A DNA stretch of 64,000 nucleotides. Source: Fasciola hepatica (taxonomy: Eukaryota; Platyhelminthes; Trematoda; Plagiorchiida; Fasciolidae). The stretch lies in NCBI GenBank assembly GCA_948099385.1, contig CANUEZ040000062.1, positions 1,984,001 to 2,048,000 of the forward strand, read 5' to 3'. Made by a program: the position numbers and the translations under genes. Below, piece after piece: positions 22,686 to 34,249 of the stretch (the stretch's first letter is position 1; each line of letters opens with the position of its first letter). The notes below the pieces were generated by a model. That model had not been told where the DNA came from. It worked only from the letters and a program-made list of their open reading frames with translations, and did no database searches.

Positions 22686-23060
22686 TGATCTTAATACAAT
22701 AGCTCACCTGATACAACAGGTACCCGGTAAGCGGAAATTTGCTGGTTCAATTCCAGCTTAGGGAATGAATTTTTCGATGCGGAAAGTGCAAATAAGTTGT
22801 TCATTATCTGTACTTTTTCGGGCTCCTCGTATCATCAATAAATCCCAATGCACACTCCAGACGATTCAAATTAGATTCTTGTGAAGATTTAGCATCTGAG
22901 TGTACATGTATGAAGACCAGTGGGCAGAGGAGTACCGGGTACGCATACCTGATGAGCGGCAACAACCGCGAAACCGGTTGTGTGCTTCCGGGGAAATTTT
23001 GTCCACAGTTTTACACACTACTTACTACTACTATTATATATATAGGATTTACTCAACTAC
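22686..23060 (+). mobile_element. tRNA-like SINE carrying a hammerhead ribozyme
   Basis: A tRNA-like head with A-box-like TAGCTCACCTGAT and perfect B box GGTTCAATTCC (22,744-22,754) gives an internal pol III promoter. It is followed by a body of about 180 bases, a hammerhead ribozyme (22,935-22,991) and a TAC/TATA-rich tail near 23,020-23,060. Pol III boxes plus a hammerhead is the arrangement known for the schistosome Sm-alpha family. Other pieces of the family lie at 1.84, 2.75 and 3.03 kb. Exact ends are uncertain. Confidence 0.7.
22935..22991 (+). ncRNA. Type I hammerhead ribozyme
   Basis: A self-cleaving RNA motif. Core blocks are CTGATGA (22,949-22,955) and GAAA (22,970-22,973). Stem II is a perfect GCGG/CCGC with loop CAACAA. 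Stem I pairs GCATAC (22,943-22,948) with GTGTGC (22,980-22,985), then CCGG with CCGG beyond a small internal loop. Stem III is only AC/GT with loop CG, leaving the cleavage triplet GTT, so cleavage is expected after 22,979. ACCGGT is self-complementary, so the motif could work better as a dimer, as proposed for other short-stem-III hammerheads in retroelements. Confidence 0.82.
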
Positions 23061-23400
23061 TACTCTACTTTGCCAGGCTTTCAATGAAAAGTATCTCAAA
23101 TAGCCCGCCTCCACGGTGTAGGCCATAATAAGTGAAAGCACAGTGTTTCACGTGGTTACCTCCACAAGCTGATTTACAACTGAAGATGAAACGAGATCGT
23201 GAGGTCTGTTCCACCTATAAGGATGACGGGAAAATGGCGAAAAGAGTGGAAAAAAGACGAATGATGAAATCTATCAAAACAAATCAAGTTTGGAGCAAGT
23301 CGATTTTTGATCGTTATTGATCACTTTAGCTAACTGAGCTCGGCGGAGTGTCGTTTGTCTGAAGAGTCCCACAGATCACATTGAGAACATACAACGTGAC

Positions 23401-23698
23401 GAGCAAGCTCGTTCTCAGTTATTCGTACTCATACATATACGCAAAATCATATACAACTCACAAAATAAGGAAGAGGAATGAAGATCCAAATCTGTCTATA
23501 CACGTGCGTGAATGCGAGTGAAATGGATCACAGTGGGGAATGTTCAAGTGGTTGCACACGTGTTTGGGAGCAAGAAGTGGGCCAGGGGAGCTTAAGTGCT
23601 CACACAAATTGTTTCTGAACGCACAGAGGAGGATTGTAGAGACGAATACTCACGGGTTCGGTTGTAGCTAATATACAACACTTGGCAAGTCTTGATTG
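23401..23698. repeat. Left inverted arm of the Penelope-like copy
   Basis: 298 bp, complementary to 24,400-24,697 (paired coordinates sum to 48,098 throughout). Confidence 0.92.
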
Positions 23699-24007
23699 GC
23701 TGGAAGGAGAAATGCGGCTGATCCGATCGTACTTAGATGTACGCAGAGGCCGTCGCAGTGATTGTTCCGTTCAGTTATCAGTGAGTAGAAAAGCTAAATG
23801 GAACACGTATTGCATCCATTTTTACATTTTTGGATCCCTCAAAATGTGGAGGAAACTCATACGTTGTTCATTTATCACAGCAAAAAATCTGCTTCGAAGA
23901 TACAATAAGAAATAAACTATTTTCGGCGGAGTGTTTTCCTACAAAACGGCTATCCTGAACGGTTTATTGACCGGACGATACAAGGAAATGAAGAGAAACC
24001 AAATGAG

Positions 24008-24500
24008 ATGGAAACCTCACAGAAGCCTTTATACGTGCGCTTGACGTCCATAGGCTATACAACAATCAAAATTATTCAACGAAGGTTATCAGAAGTAAGC
24101 AACAGAACATCTTACTCTGTACAGTCACAAATTCTGTCCATTTCCAAGCCGATTGTGTGTTTTCGATTGAAGGATATAGTGCCGGATTCTACAACCTCAT
24201 TTTGTGTGTATTCATTTGCCTGTTCCATTGGTCGCACAACTAGGCTCTTATCCGAATACTTTCGTGAACACCACTCGGCCTAGCCGAAATCAGGAGCAAT
24301 AGAAACAATATGAGTGCGGTTGCTCACACCTTGTTGAGTTAAACCATTCAGTGGAGGTAATAAACGCTTTTCGCCCCGCCTTACAAGGTTCGGGGCATGC
24401 AATCAAGACTTGCCAAGTGTTGTATATTAGCTACAACCGAACCCGTGAGTATTCGTCTCTACAATCCTCCTCTGTGCGTTCAGAAACAATTTGTGTGAGC
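24008..24500 (+). pseudogene. Penelope-like GIY-YIG endonuclease remnant
   Basis: C-terminal part of a Penelope-like reverse transcriptase-endonuclease. The order is a linker after the RT (KPIVCFRLKDIVPDS), FCVYSFACS, then IGRTTRLLSEYFREHHS, then a frame-shifted LVELNHSVEVINAFRP and NPPLCVQKQFV. In intact relatives CxCGxxYIGRT would be expected; here the CG-x-x-Y step is deleted (FACS directly before IGRT), removing part of the catalytic motif. A stop follows HHSA at 24,281-24,283. No RT palm is present, so the copy is 5'-truncated. Confidence 0.72.
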
Positions 24501-24697
24501 ACTTAAGCTCCCCTGGCCCACTTCTTGCTCCCAAACACGTGTGCAACCACTTGAACATTCCCCACTGTGATCCATTTCACTCGCATTCACGCACGTGTAT
24601 AGACAGATTTGGATCTTCATTCCTCTTCCTTATTTTGTGAGTTGTATATGATTTTGTGTATATGTATGAGTACTAATAACTGAGAACGAGCTTGTTC
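24400..24697. repeat. Right inverted arm of the Penelope-like copy
   Basis: 298 bp; includes the last coding block of the endonuclease and downstream sequence. At least three single-base differences from the left arm near its outer end. Confidence 0.92.
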
Positions 24698-24719
24698 GCT
24701 ACGGAGTATGAATTGTTTC

Positions 24720-25600
24720 ACTCAGCCTCAGTATAGTACATAACCGCTTACTATCACCGCAAGATCGGAATTGATTGAGCATATATTAAAGAAAATGAGT
24801 CATGCAGGAAATTTGAAAGAGTAGTGAAGATTTTAACCCACTCTCAAACAAACTTATTGATCTCGGTGTAGCCTGTGAAATTTATCATTTTCATACAGCA
24901 AAGCAACTCGATGAAAGGTGAGAAATAACATACGAATGTCGAAGTTGAGAGAGAAAGGTTTTTCATTACCGTTACAGCTATTCTCCGAATCATATGCGTT
25001 AAAAATTAAATCATAAACAAAAAGTTTTCAACTTATGAAGAATGAGTAGTCTGAAGTGAGAAATTCACTCAAAGTACCACATGATAAGTGTACAGTTCCG
25101 AGTACATCAGTAACCCGGAAAAAACTGTTATGCTTAGAAAGTATGATTATTTCGGAAAAATGAGGTAAATTCACTTGTGACTAGTGAATTTATACTATAG
25201 AACTTATCCACCACTCAGGAAATAGAATTTAAGCTAGTGTTTGTATTTGACAGGACATACGAAGAGATTCAGTGACAAAAAGCGTATGTGCACACCTACG
25301 CACAGGGATCTTTGCAGAAAAATTAAACACAGAAGTTCTCATTGTACCCATTATCACTACCGTCCCCATCACTAGCAAATAGAACAAAATCCGGCTTGTG
25401 CCCGTCTACTCCATAGATCAGAGATAGTGCGAAATAAATTGCACTAGCCAATCACACATCTCATGCGTGAAATGTCAAGGTCGTCACACGTGCACATAGT
25501 AGTGAATAAAACTGATTAGTATCCTTGTGTTTATTACGTCTCCCTGAGACTCTCTGAGTCAGTGGACGTGAAAACCATTATTCCGTGCATTTTAACACAT
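24720..25600. other. AT-rich region upstream of the PTB-like gene
   Basis: No gene seen. It should include the promoter and 5' leader of the gene starting at 25,615, but I can point to no convincing TATA box or transcription start. Confidence 0.4.
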
Positions 25601-25614
25601 TTGTGTTTATTGTC

Positions 25615-27454
25615 ATGTCTCGTCGAACAAAGGAGAGAAAAAACAGCTTTGCTCTGTTGTTTGTGGATGCGTTAGAAGTGAACTTTTACGAACGAATCAA
25701 TCCAAAACGGATTAAAGATCACCTGATTAACAAAGCTCGACGTCAGCAAATAAATAAGGAGGCGGGTCCGGTACATCTTCTCGTGACCGAAGATCGTTTG
25801 GAGTTGAACAAGGGTCTCTGGTGGCCCGAAACCGGCGGTCGGTTTCTCTCTGGTTCCCAACTTCGTGATGTGTTCCCACTGGAACTGGATGGCAAAAAGT
25901 TCGTGATTGGTGTGGCCAATACAGACACGCGGCAACGTCGGGTTCTAGTTTTCAAAGCAAAAAGTTCCAAGGAATGTGAGCAGATAGTGGATTTGTTGGA
26001 CAGTAAAAGGGAATTTCAACAGCCCAACGAGACAGAAGCCACACGATCAAATATTCGACTAACAGATAACTCCGAAAATACCGTTTCTTTACATCGATCA
26101 CCGAGTTTGGTCAGTTTTGCTCCCAGCCCTTCAGTTGCGGATTTTTCTGAGTACAATTTGCCACATGAACAACGAAGAAATCGACTTCAATCGATTGAAC
26201 CTTCTCTATCCATTTACGCCGCAGAAAAGCCGGGGAGGCGATATGGCAGTTCCCAACGTTTATTCGATTACGGCCAAGATACAATGGCAATGGAAAACAC
26301 AGTTCGAAGGGTACCCTCTCGGTTGTGTCGGACTCCAATCGATAGGCAGATCAACCCAGATGAACGTTCTTCAAGTGCTTTACCAGGTGATTATACACAG
26401 AGTAACAATCTGGTTAGGCGAACAAGCCGCCTGAATCGAATGGATCGAGGTACGCCGAATGCGGTAGGCACAATTCGACGGACACCCATGCTACCAAACT
26501 ATGTCCACCCCGCGGGTTTGTACAGATCACACAGTATTCAGAACTTTTCAAAACCCACCAACGACACAGTGAATTACACGCATCCCGATTGTTATTACAA
26601 CTCACAAGAAAATTTTACTTCGAATGATGAATATGGAAGATCAAACAGACATAAACATCACCTCAACATTACGATAAACACGAACCCCAAAGTGAATGCT
26701 GAACCAGTGAGTTATTCGCCTTACCCTAACAGTCACATGCGTCCAGCCCCCCGAATGCAGTCTACATCGCCCACTCCGCCTCCGGGTTTCGAAAGGGATA
26801 AGTATCAGAGAGAACCGATTGAATTCAACTACTCGGGCGGACAGAACCAAGGTCAAGAAATTTACCAAAAGGAGCGCATTCTGCCGCACCTTAGTGCGCT
26901 CTCCCAAGGATCAGTTTGTGGGACTCGAAGTGAGTCCCAAATGGTTCCGATGTCTCCGGTGTGTTATTCACCAGTCGTCATTGTTCGTGAAACAGATAAC
27001 GATGTGAATAATCTGGCAAAATCGTTACGCTTCCAACAGATTCAAAATCAAGTAATATGTTTTACAAATAAATCGCTGCCACCCAAACCCGTGAAACCAG
27101 ACACAGGAACACTGAAACGAATTTACACGTCATTCAGCCAGCCGAAAAATGATAACCCTAACTCAAATGGCCAGGCAAACACCAACCCAGAAACTGATCA
27201 AGACAGAAGCTATCTTCAAGAGGTAACTATTTATCCCAAACAGATGTCTCAAACGCAAGGAGAAAAACTCGTCACTTACACAGGGGACCATTATGCGGCG
27301 GATAAAGGAGAAACGTACTCAGACGGTGAGGAATCATCTTATCAGGCCTCTCTGAATCGGATCCATATAGTGAAGGCAGATAATCCACAAGCTCAGGTGA
27401 ATGACCGCAAATTTCAACGAGAAGATTCAATCATCAAACCAGAAATCAATTCAC
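25615..27454 (+). CDS. PTB-like-domain adaptor protein, large 5' exon
   Basis: Best host coding sequence in the window. I choose ATG 25,615 (MSRRTKERK). Residues about 11-133 look like a phosphotyrosine-binding/PH-type fold: SFALLFVDALEV as first strand, HLLVTEDRLEL, LRDVFPLELDGKKFVIGVANT, and a final helix KECEQIVDLL. The remaining 480 residues are rich in Ser, Asn, Pro, Arg and Tyr with proline stretches such as SPTPPPGF and LPPKPVKP, as in docking proteins. The frame stays open to TGA at 27,487-27,489, but a strong GTAAGC donor at 27,455 would end the exon in phase 1, matching the acceptor phase at 58,385. The alternative is termination at 27,489, with AATAAA-like sequence near 27,680. Exact family unknown. 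Confidence 0.75.
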
Positions 27455-27489
27455 GTAAGCTCTACTATACTGGAAGAAGACTCCCTTGA

Positions 27490-30250
27490 TTGTCGTCCCT
27501 CCTTGAATTTATTAGTTTACAGATTAACCCCCATCCCAGGCTTGTGTGTTCTTTTTCCATCAAGTCACCATTACACCAGCTTTGCTTGTTCAGTCACTTT
27601 GTGAACAGCAGTGCTGGATCCAGAATACTTTTCGTTTATGAAAGATCCCCAGCATCATCAACATCAACAACCACCATAATAATAAATGTTTCTACTGCAA
27701 ACACAAGGAAGAGTAATAAACCCAAGTGGATGACAACATTGTTTTCCTAATTTTCGGTGAAAAAGCCAGATTTATTTCTGTGTTCTGTACATCGTTCTTT
27801 CACGCATATCGGATTCTCCTCGGTTTTCGCCCCAGACTCGTAAACTTGGTTTGTTTTGCAGCTCCTTTTGTTTTGGTACAAGGGGAATGCAAGAAATCTG
27901 TTCATCTCATTGTCCTACTCTGCTCAGAAAAATGCAGATATATTTGTCAGACATGACAAGCTGTTTACATTCTTCGTATCTAATATTTGGTCCGTTAAAA
28001 CAAAAAACAATTTCCTGAGTCCCGTGACTTCTTGCCTTTGTCCTTAAGTGAAAAACAAATGGAAAAGGCGTTTTCGTCAAAAACTAACTCCTGAACAAAC
28101 AACAAACAACAAACAATAAATTGCAATTTTTATGGATTCTGTTTTCAAATTGTTCGTTTTGCATTGGGGGTACCAGAAGTGGAAGCTGAAGACAAACAAA
28201 ACGAGTAGCAGACAAGTGTGTTTCAGCTACTTCATCTTCTGACTAGCACGATAAAATATACAGTAGCACAGATTAGTAGACTGCATGATTTATTTATTTC
28301 CGGAATCTTTTCAACTAGCCTCTCGAGCAGGATGGTGAGTATGTACTGTTCTGTTTTTTCTGGGACTTACACAGGCACTAAGAGGCAGTTCAACTTTCAT
28401 CACCAAGACAGATCCTGGCTGACATTAGAGTCCCTTTGTTGGCATAGGGTAGGTTGCCAACTGTTGATCGCTATCACCTACACGAATCTTAGCATCCGAG
28501 AGGTCAAGTTGGTATAGGGTATCCGAAATGATTTGTCATAATCGACCTTGTGCTTTGTTTCTAAGATGCATCTTGCTAGTGACGAAGCCCGTTTTTTTGT
28601 TTGTTTACATAGCCTCTATGTTCGTTGCTTTTTCAACCAAATAAGGGATGTCTTCTGTCACCATGCTACGTAACAGTCTCTCGGTTCTCTCGATGGAATT
28701 TGCCCAAGCTCTCATTCAAATTCATAAACAACATTGGATTTGAAAGTCAGCCAGGGACTTGTTTTCACTAGGGGAATTTGTATCCGCCACTGATAGCACC
28801 AGTGGTGGAAAAGTTTGTCCAACCAACGGCCGAATTCAATAGATTATTCAATATGCTGCTTACGTCGAAGCTTTTGTACGGCAACTCGATAGACTGACCT
28901 CAAGTTTTGCAACTCTAATGACCGTGGCTTTCGGTGGTGCCGGCTTCCTGTGCCGTCTGATGAACCCAGTCTGGTAATCATTACTTTTTTTTACTGTTTC
29001 TTCAATTGTTTTCTTTTTGATCACATATGCACATTCGTTTAGCTTGATCGAAAAGCTTTTGACGAGGCCATAGTTGTCTTGGATTGGGCCACACTGGAAA
29101 TGAAGGTACTGGCCGGCCCACTGCAAATCAATCTGAAAATAAAACCATCATCTTTCCGAGCAAAACGCGTTCAAAAATACAAGCCGGTTGTTAGTTTTGT
29201 TTTCCAACGTGAAACAGATGTTTCTACAGAATTTATTTCCAGAAGTTCAATATCTGTTTGACTGCCGTTGATTTTTTTCTTGATGATCTGTTTAACACAT
29301 GCGTATCTTCTGTACAAAACCACTCACTGATGTTGGTTTTACTTCCCAGGTGTGTCATGAATGTTTATCTACATCCATATGTATAGCCTCCAGCGAATGG
29401 GAAAGCGTTGTTTGCTGTACAGAGCAGTAACAGTATCGGTATTGCCAATTTCATGTTTGTCTTCGGCATATTGGTAGATGAATTAAATCGTTTCTAGCAA
29501 CGGCTTTTGTGTGTGAGGTTTCATTACCTCTTAGTGCGGCAAACAAGATTAAAATAGTGACACTGGGTAATTACCTCGCTCATCACGGACACAAACGTCA
29601 AATTGTATGGTATAATAGACTATCGGGACTTCACAGGATCGCGGGCAAACAAGTGAGTACTAGGCGCTACATTTAAACCAGATGATGACGGTGGAGCTTT
29701 TGAGCCATTGTTCACGACTCCTGGTACAAAAATACGGCAAAATGATTTGTACACATCTTGATTTCTCTAAATTATGTGATTCATTTCAAGAAAACCACAC
29801 CAGAAATGGAAAACAAAAATAATTGGTATAGAAGAGCACACTGAAGAAGAAATGTTTTGTAGCTCATTTGACCTCTTTCCGCATCGTTACGTCTTTTTTA
29901 CATTGATGAGGGTGATTCACAAGGCCCCATCAGTTTGTTAGCATCGCATCTTAACTAGTCACATGATCAGAAAATGTACTTCTTCAAATTCTTATAATAA
30001 AATACTCGTTTAAAGGTGCTACTAATGGACTGTGATCAAGAAGACCCTTGGTTCACACCTAATCAAAAGCATAACTATTGCTTTCAAAGTCTATAATCAT
30101 TAGACTTACTAGGTTTTGTTAGGCAAGCTGCATGACTGGACTGTGCACGCTTGGTCATCTCCGCACTGATTATGCTATACCGAACAGTAATACTAAGTCC
30201 ACATCCTAAATTGCTGACCTCAGGAGAAAGACCAGCATCTGACAGCTACC
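27490..30250. other. Probable intron or 3' flank of the PTB-like gene
   Basis: T-rich and AT-rich DNA with AATAAA-like sequence near 27,680 and 28,115. Frames at 28,218-28,517 and 29,079-29,261 have no motif and no convincing splice context. Confidence 0.4.
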
Positions 30251-30283
30251 AGAATCGAAGTTAGTTTCTTGAATGAGCGAGTA

Positions 30284-30309
30284 GGTGGGTGAGTGAGTGA
30301 GTGAGTGAA
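30284..30309. repeat. (GTGA)n short tandem repeat
   Basis: Several units of GTGA within 26 bases. Confidence 0.85.
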
Positions 30310-30617
30310 TATGATTGTGATTCATTTGATCCCCTAAATATGTGAAGAGTAGATTGGGATTTGACTATCACAGTTAGACGAACGTTTCGTACTGCAGTCT
30401 GCCCAGGGGAAAAAGAACCAGTGATCCGAGACAAAAGTGAACTTTTACGATGCAGCATTCTAGGAAACTATTTTCGTTGTCAGTCGTTTTGCTTATTCGC
30501 GAAGTTATGTAGGAAAACATTTCATGATTCCTTACTTTTGAAGAAAAAGAGTAGACAAGATCAGGCCATACAATAAGATAAGTGGTCATGATAAGAACGT
30601 GCATATGGACGTATTAT

Positions 30618-30685
30618 TACTTGAAGTAAACTGATGAGCACGATGAAGATGCGTACGGACGAAACCAGTTTCTTCGGTGAACTCC
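30618..30685 (+). ncRNA. Possible degenerate hammerhead
   Basis: CTGATGA (30,631-30,637) is followed after 23 bases by GAAAC and CAGTTTCTTC. A stem III AC/GT with loop CA and a GTT triplet can be drawn, and GAAG upstream pairs with CTTC downstream. Stem II does not pair adjacent to the core, so activity is unlikely; it may be a relic or chance. Confidence 0.25.
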
Positions 30686-31494
30686 ACAAGAAGCTAAACA
30701 GGATCTTGTTTACTCTACCGCAAAGGTATCTAAGACTCACAAATAAGAGATAATGTTAGAGAGCAAAACAGACAACAACTCAGAAAATATATTCCTCTAA
30801 AAAGTACTTCCAGTGCAATGAATAATAGTCATTTACGATGAAAACTGTTGTCTGGAACGAACGTCAACTCACTGGGATGCTGTGTTTGGCAATAAGGATG
30901 GTCAGGGTTTGAGCAAGGCCTGAAATTTAAAGAGAAGGAAGTAATGCGACCTCTGATTGTAATCGAATTACCATGATTATTGTTCTTTGGGATCGTTTTT
31001 GGTTGCTGTCTTATATCGTGGTAACTGAAACCCTTAATCAACATAAAGCCAAGAGGCTCTTTATTCTCGTCTCTGTTTCCTTCTATTCGAAGTTCCATGT
31101 TACGTCTTTTAAAGCTGCTCTTCTCGCTTTAATTTCTTCGATTATGGCAATTTTCTTTGTATTGTCCGTAATTTTCAGTAAAAATTATTCCGTGTGCAAT
31201 CAGTTATTTTGGCTTGACGGCTGCTAAGGTTAATATCTATGAAGAATAACAAGGTCATAGCCGGAGCAGATTGGTCCGACAATCTACCTTGTCCTATTCG
31301 ACTGGAAATGAGTTCAGTTTGGGAGAGTTTTCTACACAAGAGCCTGAGGAAAAAGTCGAAATTCGTCAAATATCTTGGATTTGGGAACTAGTCTATCCAA
31401 TGCGTGCAACGTGGCACCCTGAAAAAGAGAAATTTTCATTTGACTTCTTCGTTAGCTTGCTGTTTAGCACCAAGATAATACAGTAGTGTAACTG

Positions 31495-32205
31495 AATCGC
31501 TGTCCAGTGAATGAGTGACTCGTAGAACGCGAACCCGAAACCCAAATCGAATAAGGCGAGTGGGTGAACTACGTGTACTTTAGAGAACAGTCATTGGAAT
31601 TACAAGCAACATACCTCAATTTGTGGGACAATCCAGTCACAAAGGTCCGGGAATATACTTTAAATCGTCGAAAGGGTCTGTCGGGGAACGTATGCTAAGC
31701 AATACGGGACCGAGTCATTGGAATAGGGTAAAATCCATCCTTTATAGGAAGAACAATTGAGATGGAGGGACAGGTATGGCCACGAAATTGGATCACACAG
31801 GGTCCAGAAGGATCACACTCACGCTTGACCTAGATCCTCACACACGCGTGGCGTGATCTCCAGCATGGAAGGGAAGTACAAAAGTCATTCATGCGGTGCG
31901 AGTGAGAAAGCGAATGAAGAACGGATGTAAGCATGACACACAAGGTCGGGCACCTATGACGCACAAAACTTGAGGGTCGTAGGCCCCTGAATTAACCGCA
32001 ATGGAAAATCAGTCTACTGTAAAAGTGTACACGTAGAAGGACGGTTGGTGAAGCGAGGCAAGGTAACCGGTTCACTATGTGAAAAGAAGGGAAAACGTGT
32101 AGGTTGGATGGGTTGGGAAGGACCGGGTAACGAGATGGTTAGAGTCACGTGAGTGAGAAAAGGAAACTGCGTGGGAATTTCACACAACGTACTGATTCAC
32201 AGTTA
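31495..32205 (+). mobile_element. Short RTE derivative lacking all coding sequence
   Basis: About 145 bases (31,495-31,640) match the outermost 5' region of the RTE element (15,690-15,850, opposite strand). From GGTCCGGGAAT on, about 560 bases match its 3' region (6,600-6,000, opposite strand). The endonuclease and reverse transcriptase are absent. This is either an internal-deletion copy or a mobilisable non-autonomous family. Divergence from the 6-15 kb element is substantial, so it is old or belongs to a related subfamily. Confidence 0.72.
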
Positions 32206-32209
32206 CAAG

Positions 32210-34160
32210 TAATCTCCAAATGTGTTTTCCCGGTTTTTGCTTCTTTCTGCGGGGCACCAATGTGATGGGCCTTTCGGCAAAAATAACTACTCCTAGGAAG
32301 ACCAACATTTATTCAACAGTGATAAAATCCGCCTATGGTAAAGTTTGTTGACACATTTTCCATAACTGGTCACTTTGCAACATGTGGCTGCGTTTGAAAT
32401 TCCTAATTTCGAGCTTACTCATCAATTTTACCAGAGTCACACAGTCTTAATTTACACTGACGTATTATTTCACACAGAATTATATATTTCAACCCTTATT
32501 TTATCATGTACTATGAAAAATTAGAAGTGAGGAACTTAAAGTGAAGTGACTAATTTGTCCGAGGAACTTCAACAAAACTTGTACATCTCATCGGTTGACA
32601 GAGTATTATATGATTCGAAATCGTGTGTAGATTTCAGTAACGAATGATGTAAGCTTGACATCTTCATCCACCGGAGGACAAGGTTTACAACTCAACATTT
32701 TTATTCACTTTGTTCTGCATTTCGGAAACATGACATTTGCTAGTAGAAAGCAAACGAAGTTTCAGTGCTTTCTCGTCAATACTCGAACATGACTGGAATC
32801 TGAAGGAGTCACGGGAAAAGTCCATACCGTTCAAAAATCCAATTTGACTAGCTCATACTATTTTTGGTTTACACTGCACATGCTTCCAGATGAGTGCTTT
32901 TGGTGAGTAGGAAGATGATATGTGCATCTTAAAAAGAGGTTTAAATATCCTAACCGATATAGATGAACGTGAAAATGTGACCAGGTACCTCGTTATAGTT
33001 CATGATGCTTGTGTACATGTTGAGTAGAAACACTAGGTGGTACCAAATGCAGACTTTGGGCCACTACAAGAGGTCTTTCGCGATATAACCTGCCGAAGAC
33101 ATTATCTTTTGCGGGCGTGTGTATGCGTGTGTGTCTGGTTCAAAAAAGTTACACAGAGCCGACTAAGAATGTTTGTGTGTAGACGTGTTCGACAGATAGC
33201 AGCTTTATTCAATAGACTGACACAAATATGAGTGCACTGATTGAGGTTTTCAAACGGAAAACAGAGTCAATTATATTTCCGAAGTGGGACATTCCTGACT
33301 TGTGTAGAAATCAAAGTCCGTGCTCACTCCCTGAAGTAAAGAACGTTTAGTCTCCGGTGCATTTTCGTAGGTTTATTTTGATCCCCCAATTTCTATTCGC
33401 CATGACCAGAAAAAGCAGCTTGCAACCAGTTCATTGGTCAGTCTTGAATCACCACTTTTATTGATGGTATATACCCATAAAATTTGATTGTGAGACTTGC
33501 GTAAACGGTTGTGAAATACAAGACAACATTGTTAAACACATAAACTCTCAACGTGACGTCCTATTCACAGTCACACATAAGGCAGTAAATAAAATTACGG
33601 GAAATAATTCCGGGTGATGTATTGTGATGCTTTGGATGTTGTGTAAACCCAAACTAAAATTGGTTCATTCATCCGAACGAAAGAGATTCCGAAAAGAGCA
33701 CGGGTACCAATTAAATTCTTATTTTGAAATCACACTGATAGATCGAACATTTGAGCGCTGTCGTCAAAATCAAATTCCTAGTAAAAACTAAAACGAAACC
33801 AGGAGAAAGCCCACTCACTATCTCATTCCTTTCAGATGAGCAGACGAAACAAAGTGGAGAATGAATAGACCAAAAGCGATCCTACAAACTAAAACAGACA
33901 TATCTGCAGAAGGATGGAAGCGGACATTTAAAAATGGACAAATAGTCAATCAGGTATGTAATAAAGGGATGACTAGGAAGATAGATAGATAGACAGATAG
34001 CAGATAGTTACCGTTTTGTTCTGTGCATATTTTATTTTTAACCAAATCAGCAAGGGTTTTCTTCCGTTTCCCTAATGGTCTGTTTTGATTTCATTTGGAG
34101 AGTTGAAAGTGCCACTTTCGCCTCATTTTATGTAATTCATATATAACTGTGTATACAAAT
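32210..34160. other. No recognisable gene
   Basis: AT-rich sequence. Short GATA-type repeats around 33,980-34,005. No exon or repeat match seen. Confidence 0.5.
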
Positions 34161-34167
34161 ATATGTG

Positions 34168-34185
34168 CATATATATATATATATA

Positions 34186-34240
<55 letters not shown>
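34168..34240. repeat. (AT)n microsatellite
   Basis: About 70 bases of AT with one GC interruption near 34,187. Confidence 0.97.
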
Positions 34241-34245
<5 letters not shown>

Positions 34246-34249
34246 TACG

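Larger units (their letters stand above)
23401..24697 (+). mobile_element. 5'-truncated Penelope-like element with inverted 3' end
   Basis: A plus-strand GIY-YIG C-terminal remnant (about 24,008-24,500) runs into the right arm (24,400-24,697). The left arm (23,401-23,698) is its exact inverse, with no indel over 298 bases and only a few mismatches. The right arm contains the coding end NPPLCVQKQFV, so the left arm is an inverted copy of the 3' end placed upstream of the truncated element. The 700-bp spacer holds the endonuclease remnant. Penelope-like elements are known for such partial inverted or tandem copies. Confidence 0.75.
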
